A DNA stretch of 64,000 nucleotides from Shewanella maritima (lineage in GTDB: Bacteria > Pseudomonadota > Gammaproteobacteria > Enterobacterales > Shewanellaceae). Below the pieces are notes generated by a model. It did not search any database and was not told where the DNA came from. It was given only the letters and a program-made list of their open reading frames with translations. Each line of letters opens with the position of its first letter. Within the stretch, counting starts at the first letter, position 1. Location of the stretch: positions 1,240,001 through 1,304,000 of the forward strand of contig NZ_CP036200.1 of the NCBI RefSeq assembly GCF_004295345.1. Reading direction: 5' to 3'. Shown one piece after another: positions 18,101 to 27,063 of the stretch. A program made the position numbers and the translations under genes.

Positions 18101-18958
18101 ACCGCTATGTATGCAGCTAAAAATCAAGGTCGCAATGACATTTACTTCTTTAATCAAGCGTTATCAGATGCCTTAATGGAGCGTTTGTCCATCAAACAAA
18201 AACTAGCCGATGCGATCACCGAGCAACAATTCAAACTCTACTATCAACCGAAACTGAGCTTACCTCACCAGCACATCGTTGGTTTTGAAGGCTTACTGCG
18301 CTGGCATCACCCTGAAGATGGTTTCATCGCGCCGGACAAATTTATTCCAGAGGCCGAGCAAAGCGGACAAATTATCGAGATTGGTTTATGGGTGTTAGAG
18401 CAAGCTTGCATACAAGGTAAAGCTTGGGATGATGCTGGGTTACTGCAAACCAACTTATCGATTAACATCTCACCAGTGCAATTAAATCACGCCACTATCG
18501 TTGAAGATATTGAGCAGATACTTGCGAAAACCGGCTTTGCGCCAAACAAGCTTGAGCTTGAAATAACCGAATCTATTCTTATTGAAAACGTTGAGTTGGC
18601 TAAAACCCTACTTAGCCGCTTAAAAGCTATTGGCGTACGCGTAGCACTAGATGACTTTGGTAAAGGTTATTCGTCTCTCAATTATTTAACTCAATTCCCA
18701 ATCGATACCCTAAAAATTGATAAGGGCTTTATGGATGCGGTGCTCCAAAGCCCAGAAAACCACCTAGTACTTAAAAACATAATTAACCTAGGTAACGAGC
18801 TAAACCTTGATGTAGTTGCTGAAGGCGTTGAAACCCAAGCTCAGCTTAATCTGTTACTGCAATATCAATGTCACTGCGCTCAGGGCTACCTATTTAATCC
18901 ACCAATGCCTGTCGATAAAATTATTCCTCTGCTTAATCCAGTGGCGCTTTCTAGCTAA
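15182..18958 (+). CDS. Periplasmic-propeller sensor with GGDEF and EAL domains
   Basis: A 1258-residue membrane protein for cyclic-di-GMP turnover. A signal peptide (to about residue 28) is followed by Reg_prop-type propeller repeats (GYLWFASDGGVSRFDG, GNLWFATEDGLNKL, QMWLGTGAGLAKANPDG and others) to about residue 690, and a Y_Y_Y-type beta domain (about 700-795). One membrane helix lies near 800-820. The GGDEF domain has an intact LARLGGDEFAII near residue 905. The EAL domain reads EGLLRW (near 1035) in place of EALLRW, but the other metal and catalytic motifs are present: NISP, ITESI, DDFGKGYSSL and VAEGVET. It may therefore be bifunctional. ATG 15182 is preferred over TTG 15179; AAGG lies upstream. 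Monocistronic. Confidence 0.92.
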   Translation: MFKTKLSFCLFVISLFCGLTHLAQAKQYSLEQINVSEGLPSTLINKIFQQQNGYLWFASDGGVSRFDGINFVHYRFSPDEPRHISNNFVNEIVEDEQGNLWFATEDGLNKLLPDGSIEIYYQGHNGLPSSWITDIYIDSKKQMWLGTGAGLAKANPDGSYTTFKLLHQTEDNQPNYYNSTIYSIVEDDNGAIWAGTDIGLAILKPGKSELVLFKEQDSSYYLDTYEAPKQTQFFGDYFLTAQKHENGKLLFGTQYSGLLILDPDTGKVDQYSATGSRIQGRFIPNNTIEAITQKNASEYWLSTNSGAIKLNIDTGEFEHIEPIPFEPTSLPSKYVNHIFIDNAGITWFATNQGVAFYSPLRDAGVFYKPRPLDTQLSASTAFSFAVQNENILYAATEGGLDRILLDEQISLLDPLKKFFEDNKTEVWGVRTDKLGNLWLAHPYGLTRIKGDKVDHYSSAEDNKHGFPEREFYTAEPDNKGGVWITGYMMGALYFHPENNILNSYLDDINALYLLGGNFSFQTIIAQDGKLWLATTNGVFVVTPGKEGFEHISFGSAQENIRVGGLFQSQDGAIWAATLGLGLAKIVVDESSETGFSIEYFNQDHGLADNRLKAVVGDKQGRLWLTSQQDLVMFNPKTQRFVHYPSLFNERNLNFSESALTITEKYLIAGSNRGVLQVDINKLTYNRFEPKVHITSAIIAGNDYHQVNNQDGSPLTFDYDQNVVQFAFAALDYTEPARNQYRYQLMGFDNDWIDAQSTPQAMYTNLPPGKYTFRVQGSNSDGIWSPYQANFSFTIKQPWWLYTLFILASIIVLMTCLYVVNRFRQINELKMRANYDTLTGLANRYFFNQTLDRTLSNETQSGAVVFIDLDHFKEVNDTLGHDVGDELIIQVGKRLKHTIKQQDTLARLGGDEFAIIINGPLEQENLIKIAQRLKEAMAAGYLINDNWINSSASIGIARFPEDGADSKTLLKHADTAMYAAKNQGRNDIYFFNQALSDALMERLSIKQKLADAITEQQFKLYYQPKLSLPHQHIVGFEGLLRWHHPEDGFIAPDKFIPEAEQSGQIIEIGLWVLEQACIQGKAWDDAGLLQTNLSINISPVQLNHATIVEDIEQILAKTGFAPNKLELEITESILIENVELAKTLLSRLKAIGVRVALDDFGKGYSSLNYLTQFPIDTLKIDKGFMDAVLQSPENHLVLKNIINLGNELNLDVVAEGVETQAQLNLLLQYQCHCAQGYLFNPPMPVDKIIPLLNPVALSS

Positions 18959-19019
18959 CCAGAGCTCGGGATTAGGAAGTGTCAATGACTCTCTATTCCT
19001 GAGTTATATCTAACATTTA

Positions 19020-19127
19020 GTTTCTAGCGAGATAGTTTTGTTTAGTTCAAGGCGAAGCTGCGCGTCAATAGCTAGTCTATTGCAAGTAGCTTCAACGCAG
19101 AAATAGACAAAAATAGCCGTTAGAAAC
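19020..19127. repeat. 108-bp nested palindromic element (REP/MITE-like)
   Basis: Outer arms GTTTCTAGCG (19020-19029) and CGTTAGAAAC (19118-19127) are imperfect inverted repeats. Inside them GAAGCT (19054-19059) pairs with AGCTTC (19088-19093), and at the centre CAATAG (19066-19071) pairs with CTATTG (19077-19082). A further pair, CTCGGGAT near 18965 and ATCCCGAG near 19137, flanks the unit. The layout suggests a foldable dispersed repeat of the REP or MITE kind. Copies elsewhere in the genome cannot be checked here, and I saw no second copy in this window. Confidence 0.6.
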
Positions 19128-19281
19128 CAATTTATTATCCCGAGTTCAGGTTAGCTAATGGCTGTTTAAGCAAATAACGCGCTAGCCAAGTGTATGCAAC
19201 TCAAATGACAAGTTTCTCGCGCTACCATCCAAGGTCAATGTTAGCTAAACTCAGGCATCGACAAATTTAACTTACCATTTC

Positions 19282-19743
19282 ATGACCCAGCAAAAACCAA
19301 CTGCCACAACTCAGCTAGATAATTCATTAAGTGAAGTGTTTCATTTCCCGGTGCAAATCTATTATGAAGACACTGACTTTTCAGGCGTGGTCTATCATCC
19401 AAACTTTTTGAAATACTTTGAGCGCGCCCGTGAGCACGTGATCGGCGCCGATATATTAAATCAGTTATGGAACGAGCAAGGGCTAGGATTTGCCGTCTAT
19501 CGCAGCGACATGCTATGCCATGATGGCGTTGAGTTTGCTGACATAATTGATGTGCGCACGCAATTTTATTTTGAAAGCAAATTTCGCACAGTATGGAAGC
19601 AAGAGATCTGGCGCCCCAATGCCACTAAGCCAGCGGTGACCGCAACCATAGAAATGGTGTGTATGAATACGAAACGCCAGCTACAGGCCATGCCCGTTGA
19701 GCTAATTACTGACTTACAATCTCAAGCAAAGCTTGGCAGCTAA
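19282..19743 (+). CDS. YbgC-like acyl-CoA thioesterase (hot-dog fold)
   Basis: A 153-residue 4-hydroxybenzoyl-CoA thioesterase-family protein. The diagnostic motif YYEDTDFSGVVYHPNFLKYFERAREH (first residues near 29) carries the catalytic Asp and the helix that follows it in YbgC-type enzymes. They hydrolyse short to medium acyl-CoA esters; the E. coli member associates with the Tol-Pal gene cluster, but this copy is not next to tol genes. It lies between signalling genes with its own upstream space, so the physiological substrate is open. No strong ribosome-binding site is visible before the ATG. Confidence 0.85.
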   Translation: MTQQKPTATTQLDNSLSEVFHFPVQIYYEDTDFSGVVYHPNFLKYFERAREHVIGADILNQLWNEQGLGFAVYRSDMLCHDGVEFADIIDVRTQFYFESKFRTVWKQEIWRPNATKPAVTATIEMVCMNTKRQLQAMPVELITDLQSQAKLGS

Positions 19744-19813
19744 CATTCAAAGTAAAAGTCAAATGCGATGTTCAAACGGATAATTTAGACATTTTCGACA
19801 GAGCTAACCAACA

Positions 19814-19883
19814 GAGCACTTACTAACAAGATTATTGATTAACAAGCGGAGCACTTACTAACAAGATTATTGATTAACAAGCG
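19814..19883. repeat. 35-bp perfect tandem duplication
   Basis: Bases 19814-19848 and 19849-19883 are identical 35-base units beginning GAGCACTTACTAACAAGA. A truncated third piece (GAGCGTTGATTAACAA) follows. The second unit runs into the 3' end of the EAL gene on the minus strand, so the last residues of that protein (QRSAC) are encoded by the repeat. Confidence 0.85.
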
Positions 19884-21466
19884 GAGCGTTGATTAACAAA
19901 TGGATATTTGCTCTGCTCGGCTGCAAATGAATTGGTAAGCAAGTGATGCTTTTCAATCTGCGCGGCAGCCATTGGCTCACTGATAAGCAAGCCTTGCACA
20001 TAATCCACATTGAGACTTTGCACATAGTTAAGACTGGATGGGGTTTCAATACCTTCAACCGTGACGGTGCATTGTAATTGATGAGCTAGCTTCACCGTGG
20101 TTTTGACAATTTGCTTGGCGATATCGTCAGATTCAATATCACTCATAAATGCGCGGTCGAGTTTCACTTCATTCACTGGTAAGTGGCGCAAATATGCCAG
20201 TGAAGATTGCCCAGTACCAAAATCATCAATGGCTAAGCTCAAGCCTAATTCACGCAGTTGATTCAATACCCGTATGGCACATGACAGTGATGCCATCATC
20301 GCGCTTTCAGTAACTTCAATAGATATCCGATCAGCGCTGACGCCATGTTTTTGCAGACTTAAGGCAAGTGAATCCACCAGCTGAGTATTAGTGATATCGG
20401 TAGCGGATAAGTTAAGCGCAACCATTAAGTTGATATCGAGTTGCTGCCAGGCTGCCTGCTGTTTAACCACCTGATTTATCACCCAGAGGCTGATTGATGA
20501 CATGAGCCCAGTCTTTTCAGCAAGGTGTAGAAACTCGTTTGGGTAAATCACCCCAAACTCAGGATGCTGCCAGCGAACAAGCGCTTCAACTTGATCAATA
20601 TAGCCTTGGTGGCAATTTAACTTGGGTTGAAAAACCAAAAATAACTCGTCATTAGCCAATGCCTTTGCAAGCCCACTGCTAAGTATAAGCTGACGTTGAT
20701 GGCGCTTATCTTCGTTTTGTTCATAAAACGCAAACTTGAGCTTGTTACGCTTGGCTTTTTGAAGCGCCAGGTCTAAACGCCGCAAGGTTAAACTAATATC
20801 CGCACCATGTTGTTTTAGTGATAACACACCAGCTTGCAGCGTTAACTCCACTTTTTGCACTGGTTTAGCTGTTTGGTCTGCGTTTGATGAAATACCCAAA
20901 TCGACTTCAATAGCGAGTTGGTAAGCTAACTCCAAGCGGCGCAAGGTATCACTGATTTGCCCCTGACTTAGGCCGTGCTCGAAGTACAATAAAAACTCAT
21001 TACCATTCATGCGCGCAATATAATCAGCTTGTTGCGGCAGTTCGCTTAATCGCCTTGAAAAGGCAATAAGCAGCTGGTCACCAACATTAAAACCCCATAA
21101 GTCGTTGATAAAACGAAACTGACGAATATCAACCAGCATTAAGCAGCCACTGGCTAAAGGTAACTTTTGCGTCAAAATACGCTTTATGCCAACCCGATTA
21201 ATAAGGTTAGTGAGCTTGTCACGCTCAGATTGCGCCTGCTCAGATAAATGATAGCGCTCAATGATGGCAACGAGGGGTTTTAACAGGCGAGGAACAGTAG
21301 ACAAATCGAGAGCTTGATGAGGCGTATCGAAACTCTCGGTTAAATATTTGAGTAAACGAAACTGCTTAAACGCGTTCCACACAAAGGCGATAACAATGAC
21401 ACTTAGTACGCAGGCTAAAAGCAATGGCAAACTTTGCTCAAGGAGTGCAATCATAGCGTCAAACAT
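19874..21466 (-). CDS. Membrane-anchored EAL phosphodiesterase with degenerate GGDEF domain
   Basis: A 530-residue protein likely to hydrolyse cyclic-di-GMP. The ATG at 21466 is chosen because GAGGAGG lies eight bases before it; a TTG further upstream has no such site. One N-terminal membrane helix (about residues 8-30) is followed directly by a GGDEF fold whose signature reads ARMNGNEFLL instead of GGDEF, so cyclase activity is unlikely. The EAL domain is complete (VEALVRW, LNLSATD, VTESAMM, IDDFGTGQSSL, KLDRAF, VEGIET, QG). No periplasmic sensor domain is present. The C-terminus is encoded within a tandem repeat. Confidence 0.92.
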   Translation of the reverse strand: MFDAMIALLEQSLPLLLACVLSVIVIAFVWNAFKQFRLLKYLTESFDTPHQALDLSTVPRLLKPLVAIIERYHLSEQAQSERDKLTNLINRVGIKRILTQKLPLASGCLMLVDIRQFRFINDLWGFNVGDQLLIAFSRRLSELPQQADYIARMNGNEFLLYFEHGLSQGQISDTLRRLELAYQLAIEVDLGISSNADQTAKPVQKVELTLQAGVLSLKQHGADISLTLRRLDLALQKAKRNKLKFAFYEQNEDKRHQRQLILSSGLAKALANDELFLVFQPKLNCHQGYIDQVEALVRWQHPEFGVIYPNEFLHLAEKTGLMSSISLWVINQVVKQQAAWQQLDINLMVALNLSATDITNTQLVDSLALSLQKHGVSADRISIEVTESAMMASLSCAIRVLNQLRELGLSLAIDDFGTGQSSLAYLRHLPVNEVKLDRAFMSDIESDDIAKQIVKTTVKLAHQLQCTVTVEGIETPSSLNYVQSLNVDYVQGLLISEPMAAAQIEKHHLLTNSFAAEQSKYPFVNQRSAC

Positions 21467-21564
21467 ATTGGTGCCCTCCTCGGCTTTGTCGCTAACGCCC
21501 AATCCCCTAACGAGCTTGATTGACTGTCACGTTAACTCGATATATCTAAATTAAAAGTAAACGC

Positions 21565-22407
21565 TTATTCGTAACTTTGCTTAATTGAGTGATACGTATC
21601 TAAAAACTCATCACTGGCTAGTTCATCGGGTGTAACCGGCAAACCACGCTCGGCAAATATCGATAACCGTTCCTCCATCTGCCCACCAGAGCGAAGCTCA
21701 CCAGTATAGAATGCCGCACTGCGAATGAAGTCTAAATAAGTCACGGTTTCTGGCAGATAGTGTAAGTCAGCCCAGCGCTCTACAACCTCAGTAACTTCTG
21801 GAGCAAAATCCCAGCTCTTTAATACGGCTCTGCCAATTGGTCCCTGCATTTTACGCACGAGACTGCGCAGCTGATCGATACTACTAAAATGCTGGGGATT
21901 AGCTTCTGCTTCAGACAATACTGGCAGCGCACCGATGTTATGAACCAGCCCAGCCAACGTCAGTGTTTCTTTATCCAGTTTCTTGGTTGGGTTACGCTTG
22001 TTATAAAGCTCCAGTAACGCACACGATGCAGCCGTCACTTCAATCGAGGTTTTCCAAACTTCGTCCATCACTTCCCACACCATTTCATTGGTGGAGATAA
22101 ACAGCTGCTCCATCGCAACTGACGTAGTAATCGACTTGATTTGCACCAGGCCAATCCGGTTAACAGCAGCACTAATGTTTTCCGCTTTGGGACCACGGCA
22201 ATACAACACACTGTTAGCAACTTTAATGATCCGCGCTGAGATTGCCGCATCTTGACCAATAATATCGCCAACCTGCTTCAAACTTGAGTTTGGACTAGCA
22301 ACCACTTCCTGCACACGCATCGCCACTTCCGGCAATGTTGGCAACACCAAGGCATCGTCTTTCAATTTTTTTAATAATCCGACCAACAATTGGTGCTCAG
22401 TAGACAT
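21565..22407 (-). CDS. HDOD domain signalling protein
   Basis: A 280-residue cytoplasmic protein made up almost wholly of one HDOD domain (residues about 15-215), a relative of HD phosphohydrolases that usually lacks their full metal site. Family sequence is visible in LPTLPEVAMRVQEVV, ISARIIKVANSVLYC and LAGLVHNIGALPVL. HDOD proteins act in signalling, often near cyclic-di-GMP enzymes, but no biochemical activity is assigned. It is transcribed in the same direction as the EAL gene, about 99 bases upstream of it, so they may share a transcript. GGAAG precedes the ATG. Confidence 0.88.
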   Translation of the reverse strand: MSTEHQLLVGLLKKLKDDALVLPTLPEVAMRVQEVVASPNSSLKQVGDIIGQDAAISARIIKVANSVLYCRGPKAENISAAVNRIGLVQIKSITTSVAMEQLFISTNEMVWEVMDEVWKTSIEVTAASCALLELYNKRNPTKKLDKETLTLAGLVHNIGALPVLSEAEANPQHFSSIDQLRSLVRKMQGPIGRAVLKSWDFAPEVTEVVERWADLHYLPETVTYLDFIRSAAFYTGELRSGGQMEERLSIFAERGLPVTPDELASDEFLDTYHSIKQSYE

Positions 22408-22679
22408 ATTCGGCTTCCAAGATTAACAATTTGAAAACAGGATTATATACCAAGTGGATTATTTTCAGCAGCAATTGAACCACAAAAATATCCCTAAGCC
22501 TGTGACATTTAAACCATTTAGCACTTAAGTATCGAGAAAACTGCACTAAAGTCGTAACCCACAAGTGATACAAAGGTTATCTAGCGCTAATATTCGCTGC
22601 TGATATTTGCATCTAATACTATCCTTAAGTAAAATTCCGCCCCCGTTTTGCGCGATTTTGCGGCCAATTGAGAGAAGTT

Positions 22680-24333
<1,654 letters not shown>

Positions 24334-24349
24334 CCGAGCAATATCGATT

Positions 24350-24388
24350 AAAAAAGCGCTTAATGCTAATAACATTAAGCGCTTTTTT
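24350..24388 (+). terminator. Rho-independent terminator after yfhL
   Basis: A perfect 16-bp inverted repeat, AAAAAAGCGCTTAATG and CATTAAGCGCTTTTTT, with a 7-base loop. A U run is present in both orientations, so it can serve yfhL and the oppositely oriented ubiT. Confidence 0.92.
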
Positions 24389-24471
24389 ATTAGGTTTAGC
24401 TTGGAAATTTGCTAATAGAACTCCAAGCTCGTAGCCTTGTGCTAACCCCTTTAGGCCATTGGCTTCAGAGC

Positions 24472-24981
24472 TTAGTGAATATCAAGCTGACCTTGCAAGG
24501 TCTGGATGGTAATCGCAAGCTTCTCAATGGCGATTTGTACAGGCTTTGGCATAGTATCTAGCTCAATACCTAACAATAAATTCTTCACCTCAAGCCCTAG
24601 CTCAGTATCACCTTCAATCAATAGCTTACGCTGGAAAAACAAGGTATCTGGGTCTTCTTTACCTGCAGCCACCAGCACTAGCTCTGGTACGTTGGCACTA
24701 AACACCACGTCACTGTCAGCCATTGGTCTTATCTGCAACTTGTTATTGTCTATCGATACCTCAAACGATAAGCCGATATCATCAACAACAATCCCTACCC
24801 ACTTATGCTGTAAAAAATCGAGTTCTTGCAGCTTAATTTGCTCTGCAAGTAACAAGTTAAGTAGCTGGCTCAACAAGTCGAGTTTTAGCTTATCTGGCAC
24901 TAAAGCTAGAGTTTGCCTGCTAAGTTTTGGCGCAAAAGTAAAAATATCTTTGGCGATTTTTTGAGTGATAGCCTGTGACAT
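24472..24981 (-). CDS. ubiT: UbiT, SCP2-domain lipid carrier of O2-independent ubiquinone synthesis
   Basis: A 169-residue SCP2 sterol-carrier-fold protein, the relative of UbiJ that binds ubiquinone intermediates in the anaerobic pathway. Family sequence is seen across the protein, e.g. LSFEVSIDNNKLQIRPM and DPDTLFFQRKLLIEGDTELGLEVKNLL. The start is placed at the Met of MSQAITQK (24981; GGGA seven bases upstream; E. coli 174 residues) rather than an ATG at 25017. It is divergent from ubiU across about 135 bases that hold a candidate FNR box. It was formerly named YhbT. Confidence 0.92.
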   Translation of the reverse strand: MSQAITQKIAKDIFTFAPKLSRQTLALVPDKLKLDLLSQLLNLLLAEQIKLQELDFLQHKWVGIVVDDIGLSFEVSIDNNKLQIRPMADSDVVFSANVPELVLVAAGKEDPDTLFFQRKLLIEGDTELGLEVKNLLLGIELDTMPKPVQIAIEKLAITIQTLQGQLDIH

Positions 24982-25043
24982 TGGATTCCCGCGATTAGAA
25001 GATTCAAAAAGCGCCATTTTACTGTGAGTTTATCAAGCGAAAC

Positions 25044-25057
25044 CTGTTTTAAATCAA
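25044..25057 (+). promoter_or_regulatory. Candidate FNR-type box between ubiT and ubiU
   Basis: CTGTTTTAAATCAA has the spacing of the FNR consensus TTGAT-N4-ATCAA: a perfect right half and three of five bases in the left half. Position 60 bases before the ubiU start, and FNR control of ubiUV in E. coli, make it plausible, but the left half is weak. Confidence 0.35.
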
Positions 25058-25116
25058 TTCATTTACAGTCATTCACTTTTACACTCCATTTCTGCATAAA
25101 AACAAGAGCAATATCT

Positions 25117-26118
25117 ATGGAATTACTTTGCCCAGCAGGCAATCTAGCATCAATGAAAGCGGCCTTTAATGCCGGCGCCGATGCGGTGTATTTAGGACTT
25201 AAAAACGATACCAATGCCCGCTCATTTGCTGGTTTAAACTTTAACGAGCAGCAACTCGCTAAAGCAATAGTGCTCGCTAAAAAACAGAATAAAAAAATCT
25301 TTCTCACGCTTAATACTTTCCCAAAACCAGGTGAAGAATCACGCTGGTATCAAGCGGTAGATATCGCTGCCGACCTTGGATTGGATGCTTTAATTGTGGC
25401 AGATTTATCCTTGCTTGATTATGCCGCCAGCAAACATAAACATTTACCTTTGCACTTATCTGTACAGGCCAGCGCTACCAACTTAGCTGCGCTGCAGTTC
25501 TACAAAGAAAACTTTAATATTGAGCGCGCTGTACTACCGCGAGTGCTGTCGATGAAGCAGGTAAAAGATCTCGCTAAAGTGAGTCCAGTAGATTTGGAAG
25601 TATTCGCTTTTGGTAGCTTGTGCATTATGGCGGAAGGTCGCTGCCACTTATCCTCTTATGTGACGGGACAATCACCCAATACAGGCGGCTCATGCTCACC
25701 AGCGCAGCATGTACGATGGCAAGATGATGGCGACGACAAACTCACTCGTTTAAATGAAGTGCTGATTGAGCGCTCAAGTAAAGATCAGCACCTTGGCTAC
25801 CCTGTGGTATGTAAAGGTCGCTATCTCAGCGAGCATACACATGAGCCACAACACCTGCTCGAATCCCCTACTAGCCTCAATACCCTAAGCCTGCTTCCTG
25901 AGCTTGCTCAGGCTGGCATACGTTCTCTCAAAATTGAGGGACGCCAACGCAGCCCAGCCTATGTTGCCCAAGTAGCTAAAGTATGGCGTGAAGCCATTGA
26001 CAGCTACCTGCGCTCACCCGAGCAGTTTGTATCACAAGCAAGCTGGGATCAGGCACTTGCCAAGGTATCTGAAGGTCAAATCACCACACTTGGGGTCTAT
26101 GCCCGCCAATGGCAGTAG
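25117..26118 (+). CDS. ubiU: UbiU, O2-independent ubiquinone hydroxylation factor (U32 peptidase family)
   Basis: A U32-family [4Fe-4S] protein that forms a complex with UbiV and, with UbiT, hydroxylates the ubiquinone ring without oxygen. It starts at ATG 25117 (333 residues; E. coli 331) preceded by AAGAG; the longer frame to 25024 has no support. With this start the four cluster cysteines fall at 169, 176, 193 and 232, the same numbers I know for E. coli UbiU, which supports both identity and start. Sequence LLCPAGNLASMKAAFNAGAD is the family N-terminus. ubiV follows 11 bases after its stop. Confidence 0.95.
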   Translation: MELLCPAGNLASMKAAFNAGADAVYLGLKNDTNARSFAGLNFNEQQLAKAIVLAKKQNKKIFLTLNTFPKPGEESRWYQAVDIAADLGLDALIVADLSLLDYAASKHKHLPLHLSVQASATNLAALQFYKENFNIERAVLPRVLSMKQVKDLAKVSPVDLEVFAFGSLCIMAEGRCHLSSYVTGQSPNTGGSCSPAQHVRWQDDGDDKLTRLNEVLIERSSKDQHLGYPVVCKGRYLSEHTHEPQHLLESPTSLNTLSLLPELAQAGIRSLKIEGRQRSPAYVAQVAKVWREAIDSYLRSPEQFVSQASWDQALAKVSEGQITTLGVYARQWQ

Positions 26119-26129
26119 CGAGTAACACA

Positions 26130-27032
26130 ATGAAAATATCTCTAGCCCCAATTCATTACTGCTGGTCAAAAGCAGATACTGAACACTTTTACAATCAGGT
26201 AGCTCAAAGCAAGGTAGACACGGTTTATCTAGGTGAAACCGTCTGCAGCAGGCGCCGCGAGCTAAAGTTTAAAGACTATCTTGCCATTGCCCATCAACTT
26301 AGCGATGCAGGTAAAAATGTTGTTCTGTCTACCATGGCGCTCATTGAAGCCCAGTCAGAGCTTACTGAGCTTAAGCGTTACGTCGACAATGGCCAATGGC
26401 AAATTGAAGCCAATGATATGGCAGGGGTTCAACTAGCTAGTCAGGCAAAGCTTGGCTTTGTTTGCGGCCCGACAATCAACAACTACAACCGTGCCTCACT
26501 TGAGCTATTACATAAACAGGGTATGACTCGTTTTGTCATGCCTTATGAACTGTCTAAAGCCTGGCTCGATAACGTGATGACGCCCAAGCCTGCATTTGAA
26601 GTAGAAGTATTCGGTTTTGGTCATATCCCATTAGCGCACTCAGCAAGATGCTTTACCGCTAAGCACTTCAATCTAAATAAAGACAACTGCCAAACCATCT
26701 GTCAGCAGCACCCAAAAGGGCTGTTGGTTCAGACTCAGGACAATCAACCACTACTAAGGCTCAATGGCATTCAAACTCAATCAGCCAGGTGCATCAACTT
26801 GTTATCTGAATTGGATGATATGAAGCAAATGGGTATCGACTATTGGCGTTTATCAGCAAGAAGCATTGATGATCTTGTCATTGCTGAACAGGCATTTGAG
26901 CAGCTTGCAGCACCGGCGATCTCAAAAGCTGACGAGCTTCAATCCCATGAGTTGGGCATAAATCAAAACACTCAATTAGATTGCAATGGTTATTGGTTTG
27001 GGCAAGCTGGTATGACTTCGCAAACAAGCTAG
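26130..27032 (+). CDS. ubiV: UbiV, O2-independent ubiquinone hydroxylation factor (U32 peptidase family)
   Basis: Partner of UbiU. It is started at the ATG of MKISLAPIHYCWSK (26130), 300 residues, not at the ATG overlapping ubiU at 26109. With this start the first cluster cysteine is Cys39 (GETVCSRRRELKF) as in E. coli UbiV, and the others are Cys174, Cys187 and Cys191, keeping the C-x12-C-x3-C spacing. Co-transcribed with ubiU (11-base gap). The pathway lets the cell make ubiquinone under anaerobic or low-oxygen conditions, fitting a respiratory generalist such as Shewanella. Confidence 0.95.
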   Translation: MKISLAPIHYCWSKADTEHFYNQVAQSKVDTVYLGETVCSRRRELKFKDYLAIAHQLSDAGKNVVLSTMALIEAQSELTELKRYVDNGQWQIEANDMAGVQLASQAKLGFVCGPTINNYNRASLELLHKQGMTRFVMPYELSKAWLDNVMTPKPAFEVEVFGFGHIPLAHSARCFTAKHFNLNKDNCQTICQQHPKGLLVQTQDNQPLLRLNGIQTQSARCINLLSELDDMKQMGIDYWRLSARSIDDLVIAEQAFEQLAAPAISKADELQSHELGINQNTQLDCNGYWFGQAGMTSQTS

Positions 27033-27063
27033 GGATATTTCAACATAACTGTGTGCGCAGCGA

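Noticed and set aside
19814..19883. CRISPR-like array
   Set aside because: The two 35-base copies are directly adjacent without spacers, so this is a simple tandem duplication. No cas genes are present.
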